Shown in pieces: positions 32,942-44,317 of a stretch of 64,000 nt of DNA (position 1 is the stretch's first letter; each line of letters opens with the position of its first letter). The translations under genes and the position numbers were made by a program. The notes beneath the pieces were generated by a model that worked only from the letters and a program-made list of their open reading frames with translations, was not told the origin of the DNA and did no database searches. Where the stretch lies: positions 2,158,001-2,222,000 of the forward strand of contig JAMWFC010000113.1 of NCBI GenBank assembly GCA_027475525.1, in the 5' to 3' direction. Origin of the DNA: Macrolepiota albuminosa. Its lineage: Eukaryota; Basidiomycota; Agaricomycetes; Agaricales; Agaricaceae.

Positions 32942-35207
32942 ATGGTCGTCTCGTCCAGCGACCCCCTCGACGTCGCCCTGCGCCCGCCGCCCGACGAGAC
33001 GCCCGAGGAGCGGGAACAGCGGATCGCCCGAGAAGCAGAGGCAAGCAGGGTGAGCCAGGCGATCGATGCAGGGATCAAGGCGGAGAAGCAGGCAAGGAAG
33101 AAGAAGCGGATCGTGCGGCTGCTGCTGCTAGGCCAGAGCGAGTCTGGTGAGTGAGAGTTTGTTGGTGTCGCTCGTGGCTGAGGTGCTGCAGGCAAGTCCA
33201 CTACGCTCAGACGTGAGTCCTGTCTCTCTTTCTATTGGCCCGCCTCACCCTTGCCCAGAGTTCCAGCGCCTGTACACGCCCACGGCTTTTCGCGAAGAAC
33301 GCATCCTCTGGCGCGCCGTCATCCAGCTCAACATTGTCCGCTCCATCCGTCTCATCCTCGACTCTCTCTCCCCGGCAACTCCCGACCCCTCCACGGACCC
33401 CCGCCACCGCTCCCGCAGCATCTCCCTCGACGACCCCGACGACGACGACGACAACGACGACCTCCCTTCGTCGTCCGCCACCCTCGTCTCCTCCCCTCTC
33501 GACGCACTCAGGGCCCGCCTCCAGCCCCTTCGCCACATCGAGGCCCTCCTCATCGCAAAGCTCGTCCCCCCAAACGAGGACGAGGCAACCCACCTCCCCG
33601 CGTCCCCCCACACCCAGTTCCGCAACCAGGAGATCTTTGTCAGACCCGGTGCCGGCTGGAAGGGTGCCCTCTCCAAGGCCCGCGTCAGCTACCCCGGCAG
33701 CCCCGACCCCGACCCCGACGCCCCCGCTCCCCCAGCCGGCCGTCCCACCAGCGCCGGCAACACCGGTCTCGAGACCCAGGACGAGCCCCAGCACGTCTTG
33801 CACCACTGTCGCAAGGACATGATCACCCTTTGGAACGACAACGTCGTCAGGGAGACTCTCCTCAAGAAAAAGGTCAGACTGGAAGAACTGCCTGGCTTGT
33901 GAGTTTGTCTCATCCAACAGAAACATAATCCTCATTTCCTCCTAGTTTTCTAAACGATCTCGAACGCGTTACCTCGCTCAAGTACATGCCCACCGATGGT
34001 CCGACTGTCTTTTTGTCTCTTACGCCCATGGCTAACTAACATCCGACAGACGACGTTCTCAAGGCCCGTCTAAAAACAGTCGGCGTGTCAGAATACAAGT
34101 TTGAGATGGAGGTAAGCGCCGGCCGCGACAGCGGCACAGAGTGGCGTATAGTCGATGTCGGAGGCAGTAGAAGTCAGGTCGGTCGGTTCATTCGTCCCTT
34201 TTTCTCCTCCGTGCTCAACTCTCGATTATAGCGACGTGAGTGTGTTCCTACACCTCTGGTCGCGACGACACATGTTGACGCTTTTCTAGCGACGTGGGTT
34301 CCGTTCTTTGACGACGGTACGCTTTTGCTCTTCCGAGTCCCTCTTCTCCAATTTCTTTTGTGCTAGTGGACGCGATAATCTTCCTCGCGCCTATATCGGG
34401 ATTCGATCAGGTCCTCGCAGAGGACAAATCCATCAACCGCCTCGTATGCTCTTTTTGCTTCATCTCTACGACTAGTTAGTTTACGTTTACGTTGTTCGAT
34501 CTACAGGAAGACTCGGTACTGCTGTGGAAAGCGGTCTGCTCAAACAAGCTGCTAGCGAACGTCGATCTCGTGTTGTTCTTGAACAAGTGCGATATACTGG
34601 ATACGAAGCTTAAATCAGGGACAAAGCGAGTTCCGCCTCTCTCCTCCTGCTTGATTATTATTTCCGTGCATGAAAAAAGCTAACTCTGATGCAGGCTATC
34701 GAAATACGTCAAAAGCTACGGTGATCGGGCGAATGATCTGGACAGCGTGAGCAAATGTGTGTGCGATTTTTTTTTCTGTTAAAGCCTTGACATACGCGTA
34801 CGGTTTTTTTTAGACCTCCGTGGTAAATTTAGTGCGATACATCGCGAGTATTCGCCCAGCCCACGAAAGTTTTATGCGTTTTTGACGTCTGTTACGGTAT
34901 GTGGGACATACTTGTGTTTCCATTATGTTTCTCTCTCCCCTCCCTCCCTCCCGCCTTGTGCCTTGTGCCTTGGTTTGGCGTTTTGTATTTTGTAGTTTTG
35001 CTTGTGTTTTTTGGAGGGGTTTTTCTGATTTGTGATTTAGGATACCGCGACGACTTCGGGTATAATCGCGAGCGGTACGTGTGGTTCTGTTCTTGTCCGT
35101 GTGTCGATTGAGTTGGTCACTGATTGATGATGGGTTCCTGGCTTGGTTCTTGTGCAGTGCGCGATATGGTTATACGTCAACATCTCAAACAGTCGAAACT
35201 ACTTTAA
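32942..35207 (+). CDS. Divergent heterotrimeric G-protein alpha subunit
   Basis: GTPase fold of the G-alpha family. The P-loop GQSESGKST is split by an intron, then FQRLYTPTAF. The helical domain carries a long acidic/Pro-rich insert (about 33400-33790). Switch I is ARLKTVGV (Arg finger and Mg2+-binding Thr kept). Switch II is DVGGSRSQR, then FLNKCD, and TSVTDTATT for the TCAT loop. The C-terminus ends VRDMVIRQHLKQSKLL. The catalytic Gln of DVGGQ is Ser here. There is no N-terminal MGxxxS for myristoylation, and the acidic, charged start (DETPEEREQRIAREAEA) resembles the non-classical G-alphas of agaricomycetes. About a dozen introns, including a probable GC-AG intron (about 34627) and a possible 4-nt exon (34232-34235) in switch II. 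Likely slow GTP hydrolysis is inference. Confidence 0.88.
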
Positions 35208-37299
35208 TGTTGTGTATTGCCCTGCCCCCTCACCCTCACCCTCACCCCCACCCCCACCCCCACCCCCCGCCCCGGCGCTTGGCCTCTCTCTCCTCTCTCT
35301 CTCAACGCTTGCCCCAGCCAGAGCCAGTACAAGTAACTAACTACCTCTACACCCTTTGGAATCCACGTTTTTATACGCTTTATGCGCATCCGCTTTTTTT
35401 TCCCGTCTTTGCGTGGTTTGGTTTTTTTTTTTTTTCGATGTGTGGCATATACGTATATATACTATACATATATACATATATATATATAGCTAGCTATGAT
35501 AGTATGATAGTTAGGATCTCACCCACCCCACTACGTCTCCACTGCTTGTACCCCTTGTACATATAGTGTATATGTATTATTCATGTGCTCTCCACCTGCC
35601 GATTGATTGAAATGATGTATGTACTGTGTGGGTTGTCCGTCTGTCTATGTACATATCTGCTATGAGTCAGGTACCGGTATGGAATTGTGGGTTATCAGGT
35701 ACCGTCGGCCAGGTGTGTGTGTGTGGGTGAATTTGGTGGGGTACGTATGTACGGTACATACCTTATTTATAAGAAACTGGACCTGGACCTGGACCTGCGT
35801 GGACAGAATTGTATGTATGTAGCGGTTTCCCGCCGTGAACGTTGAACCATGGAGACCAACCATCGTACACTCCCCCTCCCTAGTGAGCTCTCAGGCTCCT
35901 GGATCATTTCAACGTCGAGGAAATGGCTGGTAGTTTATCCAGAGCCTTTGTCTGCTATGTATCGTGCATCGTGCATCGTGCATCGTTAACGGGTCCGCAG
36001 GATAGTTCCGATTGGATAATTAGTGCAGTCTATTTCAGGTCGTCCGTTGGGAAACTACAGCTGCAGTGGCCAGCCGGGTGCTGGATTCGGACGACTCGGA
36101 AAGGTTTTGGGGATTTCTTGGAGCTTGATTCAGAGAGAACTGGGTCTAGGGCCGTTTATGTTGATCAAAATCGAAATAAGAGGCTTTTTGTGCATCATTG
36201 CAAGTAAGTATGTATAGAGGATGGGTTATGCACGTGTGGAGGGAGGTAGGGGTTGACGTGAGATGTTTCTGATAGTTGGGATGTGATGCTTCCTGATGTA
36301 CGTGTGCGTGTGGATAGCTGAATGTAATCCCGTATACGATTACTACATACGATACATCACATACCACGACCAATACACTAATGACGTCATACCTGACAGA
36401 ACCTTAACGACCCTGACTGACATTATCTTCCTTTTCCTCTTTTTCTCTCTCGCTCTCGAATACCTTCGTGATTCGTAATCTGCTGTTGGTATCTGCTATC
36501 GTCATCAAATAGATAACGTGGTCTTGTTCTGTGGGTGTCTGAGACCGTACAGCTTACACTGAAATGGGCAGGTGGAGCTTGATATAGCGTGGATTGGACG
36601 ATTTTTATTTTATTTTTGCCGCGTGTGCGTGTGCGTGTGTTGTGGATAGCTGAAATGGGCAGGAGGAGCTTGATAGCTGGATAGATAGCGTGGATTGGAC
36701 AGTTTGCGCCCTGGGATTTTTGGGGTTCTGATACTTGTGGCTTTTTTGTGAGAGTTGGGGGACTGCAGACGCGAGGGGACTCGGACTCGACTCGACTCGA
36801 GCTCGCCTTGAGATGAATTGTGCGCCAGTGGGCTCGAGTACCTTTTTTTCTGTGGGTTTTAGTTTTATAATATGATTTTTGTTTTATTTTTTGTGACCAT
36901 GACTTGTCCATGTCTCGTCCTCGTCCGTGGGTCCGTGGGTCCGTGCCTTTTCTGCTTTCTCATGGGGGTTGGTTGTCAACCATCTTAAACGGGACGCACT
37001 CATGCGGCGCGGTGTTCTTTTCTTTTCTTTCCTTCTTTATAACTAGTTTTCATGGCCGGCCGACCCACTCTACTTCTTCGGGTTTCTCAGATAGCCTGCT
37101 ATTGCTTACTTCTTACTACAAGACAAGGAAGGGATCATCACATCACATCTTCACATGGTTATTATTACATTACATATTACCGACGCTGTCAATCTCGGGC
37201 GCCCGTGGCCTAGGCTATCCCGGCGATTTACTTATATACACTTGAAAGGAAAGAAAGCATCGCCCCGAACCTTTCGATTTCGAACATTTTCCAGCTGCA
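35208..37299. other. Long intergenic region with simple-sequence tracts
   Basis: 2.1 kb between the G-alpha stop and P450-2. It holds a CACCCC run near 35225-35270, TATA-rich tracts at 35450-35490, TGTG runs near 35710, repeated gtgcatcgt near 35960, and gtccgtggg near 36930. ORFs in this stretch follow the simple repeats and have no recognisable domain. Confidence 0.5.
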
Positions 37300-39545
37300 A
37301 TGATTTCTGCGAGCGGTATCAACGCGATTGATGTACTCTGTATCTTCATCGGTGTGTTTATCTTGAGGCAGTTGCTTCGCCGCACACAAACACAACAAGG
37401 GCCGCTCCCTCCTGGTCCGAAGGGATACCCGTTGATTGGAAATGTCCTGGATATGCCCTACAAACGTGAATGGGAAACGTTCAGGAAGTGGGGCCAACAA
37501 TATGGTGGGCTTTGGGTGATACAAGATAATGAACATCAGTAATCTCGTCGCAGGCAAGATATGTTCGATAAGAGTCCTTGATCGGATAATGGTAATTTTG
37601 AATTCGGCGGAGATAGCCAAGGAGATGCTCGAGAAAAAAAGCGCGATTTACTCTGATCGTCCTGTGATGCAAATGGTGGGGAACCTCATTGGCTGGCAGG
37701 AATCTCTTCCGTTCATGACTTATGGAAATCGGTTCCGCCGCATGCGTCGTTATATGCGTGACCTTGTTGGGAATAAAGTCAACGTTCAGAGGTTCTCTGA
37801 TATCGCGGAGGTCGAGACACATAAATTCCTTCGTCGTGTCCTTGCGAACCCTGAGGACTTTGCTCAGCATATTCGACAGTAGGTTCTTTTTTGCTTCGTT
37901 TTGTAAGTGCCTGATACCTACGGGATCTTTAAAGTACCGCAGGAGCTATAATCACACGAATAACGTACGGTTATGAGGTCAAGGACAACGACGATGCCTT
38001 TGTAGATCTAGCCGACAGATGTATGGCTCAATTCTCTGTTGCTTCAACACCAGGCCGCTTCATTGTCGATGTTTTCCCGCAACGTTAGCTTTTTTTGTCT
38101 TCTTTTCCCACTTGATGGACCAAGATAATTTTTCTGTCCACATTCGTAGTGCGCCATGTTCCGATGTGGGTTCCTGGAGCCGGATTTAAAAGGAAAGCGA
38201 AAGAGTGGGCTGTTACTCTAGGTGAAATGGCCGAAAAGCCTTTTATTTTTGCGAAGAAGGAATTGGTAGTTCATACGCAATCGGCCCGCATCTCCTGATC
38301 TGACCATTCTCAAGGCCGAAGGTACAGCACAAGACTCGTTTGTGTCCAATCTTTTGGCAGGTAAAAACGTGTCTTATGAAGAGGAACTCGACGTCAAGGT
38401 ACAGCACAAGACTCGTTTGTGTCCAATCTTTTGGCAGGTAAAAACGTGTCTTATGAAGAGGAACTCGACGTCAAGTGGAGCGCACACGGTCTATATGCAG
38501 GTACGCCCATGCGTAATCCGTTCAATCCCTTGCTTGATTTTGAGTCTTTTGATATTTCAATCAAAGGTGGCTCTGATACCGTAGGCCACTTTTTTCGTTT
38601 AGTCGGACTTGCAGTACTTAGGTTTTGATTACTGCTTTCGAATCTAGACTGTATCTGCGATATACTCGTTTTTCCTGGCTATGGCTCTGACGCCTGAGGT
38701 CATGAGGAAAGCTCAAGCAGAGATCGATTCTATTGTCGGCAATGATCGGCTTCCGACTCTTGAAGACCGTCAGCATCTACCATACATCGACGCACTTATA
38801 AAGGAAGTTTTTCGATGGAACGTTATAGTTCCTCTTGGTGAGCGGATTATGGCGTTCCCTCCCTTGCATATTGTCTTTTATTGAACTGATTTCTAGGCTT
38901 ACCGCATTCTTCGATTGAGGATGACATGCAGAATGGTTACTTCATGCCCAAGGGTACCATTGTGATAGTCAACATACAGTAAGTCAGATATAGTCACAAT
39001 ACACGAACTTGAATATCTTTCTTCTTCTTCTTTACTCCTTCTAGCGGGATTCTGCATGACCCAGAGGTATATGCTGATCCACACAAGTTCGATCCAGAGC
39101 GGTTCATCGCGACCGAGGACCGACCCGATGAACCTGATCCTCGCAATGTCGCCTTTGGTTTTGGAAGACGGTAAGCGCATGCATCAGTCCAACTCTCACC
39201 GTGATCTTTCTCATAGTACAATTTCAAAGGATTTGTCCGGGTGCTGTCGCAACTGTCTACTCTCAACTTCATCATTAATTGACGCTGTTATTTAGGGATG
39301 CATCTCGCGGATGCCTCGGTGTTCATGTCGTGTGCGATGATTCTTGCTGTTTTCGACATCACCAAGTCCGTCGAGAATGGAGTTGTCATCGAACCTGTAT
39401 ACGAGACGAGCGAAGGCACAGTGAGGTATAGCGAATCATTCTGTGGTCTCTTGAGTAGGATTTGATCTCATCTCATAGCCACCCGAAACCATACAGATGT
39501 TCAATCAAACCTCGTTCCCGGAAAGCTGCTTCGCTTCTTGATTAA
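37300..39545 (+). CDS. Cytochrome P450 monooxygenase, P450-2 (12 exons, 507 aa after removing a 77-bp duplication)
   Basis: Paralog of the gene at 1173-3301 with identical intron positions. Exons: 37300-37504, 37554-37878, 37935-38083, 38150-38265, 38315-38500, 38567-38580, 38648-38837, 38897-38978, 39045-39170, 39230-39240, 39296-39425, 39479-39545. Exon 5 contains an exact 77-bp tandem duplication (38322-38398 and 38399-38475). With one copy removed the sum is 1524 nt, the same as P450-1. With both copies the frame breaks. Motifs: hinge [14 protein letters not shown]-helix AGGSDTT on a 14-nt exon, KEVFRW (ExxR), DPERF, and FGFGRRICPG with Cys441 on an 11-nt exon. It ends [20 protein letters not shown]. 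Substrate unknown. Confidence 0.9.
38322..38475 (+). repeat. Exact 77-bp tandem duplication inside P450-2 exon 5
   Basis: The unit starts gtacagcacaagactcg and ends ctcgacgtcaag; both copies are identical. Each contains gcag|gtaaaa, so splicing from 38361 to 38437 would remove exactly 77 nt and restore the frame. Paralog P450-1 has a single copy. The same 77-bp offset recurs in unrelated sequences elsewhere in the window, which favours an assembly origin. Confidence 0.95.
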
Positions 39546-42000
39546 GGCGCTGAACTACTCTTTTGAATTTTAATCTACAATGTTGTTTGTGAGTGAAATG
39601 TAAGGACAGTTCGAATAAAACCTGTTACTCTCGCACCACGGTTTCTTTGTGTTGAGAGAGTGATGGACCTAAACCCATGACCGTATCTCCTTCAAAAGTG
39701 AGCTCCGGTCGCACCGTCAATGGTCATGCTGACATTACCAGAAGAGGTTGAGAGGTTCTTGTCGGAGGTCGAGAGGTCTAGTCTGTTAGAACTCGCGGAA
39801 CTGCGTAGACCAGGTGAAACACCTAGAGATGAGTCGCGGGTGGAACAGTTCCTTAGGGAGTCCCGCCTCGACAACTATTCTCTAGATAAGCCCATTACTT
39901 ATTTCTGAGGGAGTTCAGTCGAAGATGACTTGAGCGTAGATCGGAGCAAGGTAGTGTCAAGGATAGGGACTCGAAAGCTGACCGTGGAGTACGAAAATGA
40001 GAGCCGTGGACACGGAAACACTGGCCGATGGAAGACAAACGTGTAGTTTACATAATTACATAATGTATGTTATGCATTCTCTCACTGCACCAACTTTTGA
40101 CACCCCACTCGGAGACAAGGTGCAGAGCTGTAGAAAACTCCCCCACTAGATCAAAGTTCCTTGCCCACTCAATGGAAATAGCCCATCTTCATTATGCATT
40201 GAGACAGGTCTTGAGATTTTTCCATCCTTTTTTGTTCATGCCTAACTGCTGCCGATGTTCACATTCTGTAGTTACATGAGTGAGGATATGTGCAAAATCT
40301 GTGGTGGATATAGCACAAATGGACTTATCATCATCAGAGTTAGAGGTGGATGGGGAACATTTGCACTGGTGATAACATTCTTTGGCTGCACAAATAACTT
40401 TGTCTTTGATCTTTAGAGGCATATCTGCAACATATCAAGAAGAGTGGTGTCCAGGAAAGACCACAATGATGGTATGCATTTTTGCCCTGCAAATTGAGCT
40501 ATCATACATTGCCTGAACTTTTTCCACTGCATCTGGATTGAGGGCAGTTTGTGTGTCTTTCTGATTGGTGAGAATCTTCTTCACAGTGGCAAGAGTGGGC
40601 TCATCTGCCTAAGTAGTGAGGGAAGTGCAAACAGAAGTTGGAATGAAGATTCATGAAAATAGAATCAACTACATTGACAGCAGCAGGAGCATTACCAAGA
40701 GCAGTGAGAGCCTCATAAGCAGAGACAATGCTGAATGAGATTATAAAGATACTATTTGAGTTCAGAGTGTTTTGCATGGGCATTTTTTTGGAATTTGTTT
40801 TTAAGAATGGTCCAGACAGCATTGGCAGTTTAAGCAGAAGTGGTGTTCTTGAAATGGGAATAAATAACGTCAGTGGAGGATACTATCATTTCCATAGTGT
40901 TTCAAAATTTTTATAAAACCATGAATTACAAGACATCAACAGTACCTTTGACCAATCGGACTTTGGCAGTTGGTGTGATAATATCTACCCTAGCCTACTC
41001 AAGTGTCACTTTGGTAGAAAGTATGTTGGTGATTGTGTCAGAGGGAAGCCAGTTGTGCAGGTTGCAAAACCATAGTGTTTCAAAACTTTTGTCACAAACT
41101 GTCATGCTGACTCATACTGCCTATTACATCTCTGCACTGGCACTGTTTCGACCACACGTATAGATGCTCAATACACATCAAGCTCAGACATCCTTATTTC
41201 TGACTATGCTCATCTTCACAGGCATCAAAATTTAAAGAAGATATATACATTGGTGCATTAGGCTAATTATAAGGTATTCAAAATAACAATTATGTTGGTA
41301 TATGGTAGGGATTACAAGACAATTATGAGGAGTTGAGTCTAGTATCAACACAAGAATTCATTGACAGTAGTGGAGGTGGACTTTGTGGAGGGTAGTGAAA
41401 ACAGAATCCATGTTCAAACACTACTTCAAATGAAGACAAGCCAATTCAACAAAACACATCAGTGCATCTTGATTCTGCAGACTTTGAAACCTGATCAAGG
41501 TCAAATTGTTAGATGTCATGCATCTACACTCCTGTTGCAATATCTTCTCTGAATGTACTAGCAATGTCATGAAACTTGATATATGGCTTGTCCTTAACAT
41601 ATAAATGACTTATACAAAGTTTGGTAGTGTTACCTCAAGTAGTAACTAAATCCAGGGATCTTCAAATGTGTTTTTGCTTTTTACCGGTCTATATTTGCCT
41701 TATTGTAAACCAGTCCTAGGTGAATTTCACTGATCCTCTCAAGATACAAGCTTGAATAGTATGTATTAGCAAAAATCAGGTGCATTGTGACTATGATCTG
41801 TTAAAAAATCACATTTTGAAACACTAGGGCATTTTGAAACCCAATGTACATGATAGTATGGTTTTGTAAAGAATAGCATGGGCTGACTAATCATTCTTGT
41901 GCCAAATGACAGCACCAGAGGAATAATTGGAGCAGGAGGTCTTACTTGTGATGTGTGCCAGAATATCAGGTCCAATGAATGTCATCTTAAGCTCTACAGT
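39546..42000. other. Transition to AT-rich, CpG-poor sequence; possible degenerate retroelement
   Basis: From about 40.05 kb the sequence becomes AT-rich and CpG is rare. On the minus strand, weak fragments such as EALTALGNAPAAVNVVDSIF and VWTILKNKFQKNAHA, separated by stops, vaguely recall Copia-type Gag (UBN2), but I cannot confirm this. An isolated ORF at 39720-39908 has no recognisable domain. No intact gene is present. Confidence 0.35.
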
Positions 42001-42213
42001 GGCTCAAAAAAGTGTTCTCATGTTTCATAGTTTTTGAAAGATGGCATTGGCATGTAGGAATGGAAGTATCTAAAATTCTGAATAAATCATGTAAAATACT
42101 ATGGCATTGCAGCTACAGATCACATCTAGGATTATGTAATTTAAATCAAAACTGATGGAGTAGTGGCCATTTTAGAATATTCACTTATTGGGACACTTTT
42201 TTGAGCATCTCTA
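42001..42213. repeat. Inverted repeat pair near the Tc1 remnant
   Basis: gtggctcaaaaaagtgttc near 42000-42017 is mirrored by ggacacttttttgagc near 42191-42206. The CAGTGGCTCAAAAAAGTG start, preceded by TA, resembles Tc1-like termini. It may be a short non-autonomous derivative or the end of the neighbouring transposon. No internal coding sequence. Confidence 0.4.
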
Positions 42214-42223
42214 ATTTTGGTAT

Positions 42224-43140
42224 TTAGTACTTTGTATGTCCTCCATTTGCTTTGATAACTGCTTGAATTCTTCTAGGCATGCTTTCTATCAGTCCCTGGC
42301 ATACTTCTGATGGTATTTCATTCCACTCCTTTGCAACCCTCTCCCACAATTCATGCATACCATGAAGAGGTATTTCATACTGCCTAAGCTGCTTCTTGAG
42401 GTACTCTCAGAGGTGTTCAATAGAGTTGAGATCAGAGGATTGGAATGGCCACCAAAGGACATCAAAGTTGTTGTCTTCAAACCACTTGTCAGGCCTCTTG
42501 GAGTTGTGTTTGGGGTCATTGTCCTGTTGAAAATAGCAGGCATCCATCTCCATCTCCAACTTCTCAAAACTCTTCTTTGCTCCATCATCCAAAATTTCAT
42601 GGTACTGCTCTGCATCCATAATCCCCACCACTTCTACCAGCTTTTCTACTCCGTTCCAACCCATCCAGTCACATACCATGAGATTATTCTCTCCTCTATG
42701 CTTCACAGTAGGTGTAGTTGTTTGGTTGAAATGCCTTCCCCTCATAGCCTCCACACATACTGCTTCCCATCTGACCCAATCCTGTTGATATTTGTTTTAT
42801 TTGTCCATGACATTCTTTTTCAGTCCTCCACAGTCCAGTTTTGATACTCCCAAGCCCATTTATAGTTGCCAATGTCTAGCTTTAAGCATAGGAACTTTCC
42901 TCTTTATAGCAGACTAATACCCCACATTCTTCAGCACATTCCAGACAGTCTGAGAAGAGACAGGGTTGGAAATGATGTTGTTGATAAAATTGGTGGCCTG
43001 GACAGCTGTATCAAGTCTTCTAGTTGGAATTTGTTGAACAATAGCCTGTTTATAATGTGGAGTAAGCTTAGCAGGATGGCCTCTAAAATGGTTTTCCTTG
43101 TCCACCTCCAACTCTCTGCCAATCTTCTCTGTTGAAGAAT
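42224..43140 (-). pseudogene. Decayed Tc1/mariner transposase
   Basis: Reading the minus strand across several frames gives the order of a Tc1-like DDE transposase. An HTH part (AKLTPHYKQAIVQQIPTRR, SSQTVWNVLKNVGY) comes first, followed by WVRWEAVCVEAMRGRHFNQ, NNLMVCDWMGWNGVEKLVEV, YFQQDNDPKHNSKRPDKWF and SSDLNSIEHL, ending ANGGHTKY at a stop at 42224. Stops and frameshifts interrupt it (for example after NVGY). The DLNPIEHLW block of active copies reads DLNSIEHL here, and the Asp of LDWPPQSPDLNP is changed. Inactive. Confidence 0.8.
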
Positions 43141-43591
43141 GACTTGCTTATAGTTGAGATATGTTTATTATTTTCTTTTATGTTATGTTTTTGGACTCAT
43201 ATCAAGAGCACCACTACAGAATGGGGCATGATCAGTATTTATTAATCTTTGTCTAAACCTTATTTTATTTTCACCTAAGTAGTTTTGGATATATGGAAGC
43301 TATTTTTAGTCAAATATTGGCATAAACAGGGAGGGAGGCCTCAGAGCAAGGGACTGAAGGTGTGTCAGCCCTAACTGGAGATGTCTGGAGAGGGGTAGGA
43401 GTGAGAGGGAGGCACTCTAAGAGGGCCTGAAGAGAATGGGAGATAGTGTCTGTGACCTGATGTAATCCAGCAAGTTTGGTGGTATGAAGAGTGAGGAAAG
43501 CTTGAGTAGTCTGCATCTGAGTCTCTAGAGCAAGCAAGCAACCCCAGGCATCATCCTGAAGGGCAGAAGCATCTAAGGGAGCATCTGAGGA

Positions 43592-43745
43592 GGCTGGTTG
43601 TGTCATAGAAGCAACAGAGGGCAGGGGGTAATCCAGTGGGAGAGTGACCTAAAGAGGCTAAAAAGGGCGGCTGGTTGTGTCATAGAAGCAACAGAGGGCA
43701 GGGGGTAATCCAGTGGGAGAGTGACCTAAAGAGGCTAAAAAGGGC
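43592..43745. repeat. Exact 77-bp tandem duplication
   Basis: Unit beginning ggctggttgtgtcatag, at 43592-43668 and 43669-43745, identical. Non-coding, just outside the left LTR of the chromovirus. Confidence 0.95.
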
Positions 43746-43797
43746 TCAAACAGGCTAAAGGGGGCTCCCAGACCAAAATATAGAGACTTGGTCTGCT

Positions 43798-44317
43798 GTA
43801 AGAGCACCCTCTAGAGGCTATGGCTCAGTCACACAGCTGGCAGAGGGAGATCCAAAGTATATTAGAGTATATACTAACAATATCAAAATAACTACTCACT
43901 TGGCAGAGGGAGATCCAAAGAGAACAAGTCTAGAGATTTTCTATGCTAGGTTGGATGCTTCTGGGGCCTCTGAAGCATGGGAAACAACTGTACAGTACAA
44001 CAAAACCTTAAAAACTCAAAAATTGCCTAAATAAATAACTGTACAAACAAAGCAAGAAAACTCCAAACTTTGGAAGCCAGAAAGGCAAACTCCAGCTTGT
44101 GTAAGCAGTCTGGAAGTGGTACTGAAGGGCCCACACTTGTCTGAATGATAGCTAAAGAACCAGAGCACCTCAAAGGCTGAGAATAGTACTAACAGATAGT
44201 GTTGAAAGAATAGAAAAAGTGAAATGAGAGAATGACAGAAGAAATAAGAAAATGAATAAAAGGAGAATGAAGGAATAAGGAGTGAAGGAAGGAAGAAATG
44301 AGGAGTCCCCTGACATC
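43798..44317 (-). repeat. 3' LTR of the chromovirus
   Basis: Aligns along its whole length to 48875-49390. Differences are mostly C/T and G/A. The inner edge is preceded on the minus strand by the polypurine tract at 44318-44330. The outer boundary is uncertain by a few bases, and no 5-bp target duplication could be identified. Confidence 0.8.

Noticed and set aside
38322..38475. P450-2 called as a pseudogene because of the 77-bp frameshift
   Set aside because: All motifs and the total length match the paralog once one copy is removed, and the same 77-bp event recurs throughout the window.
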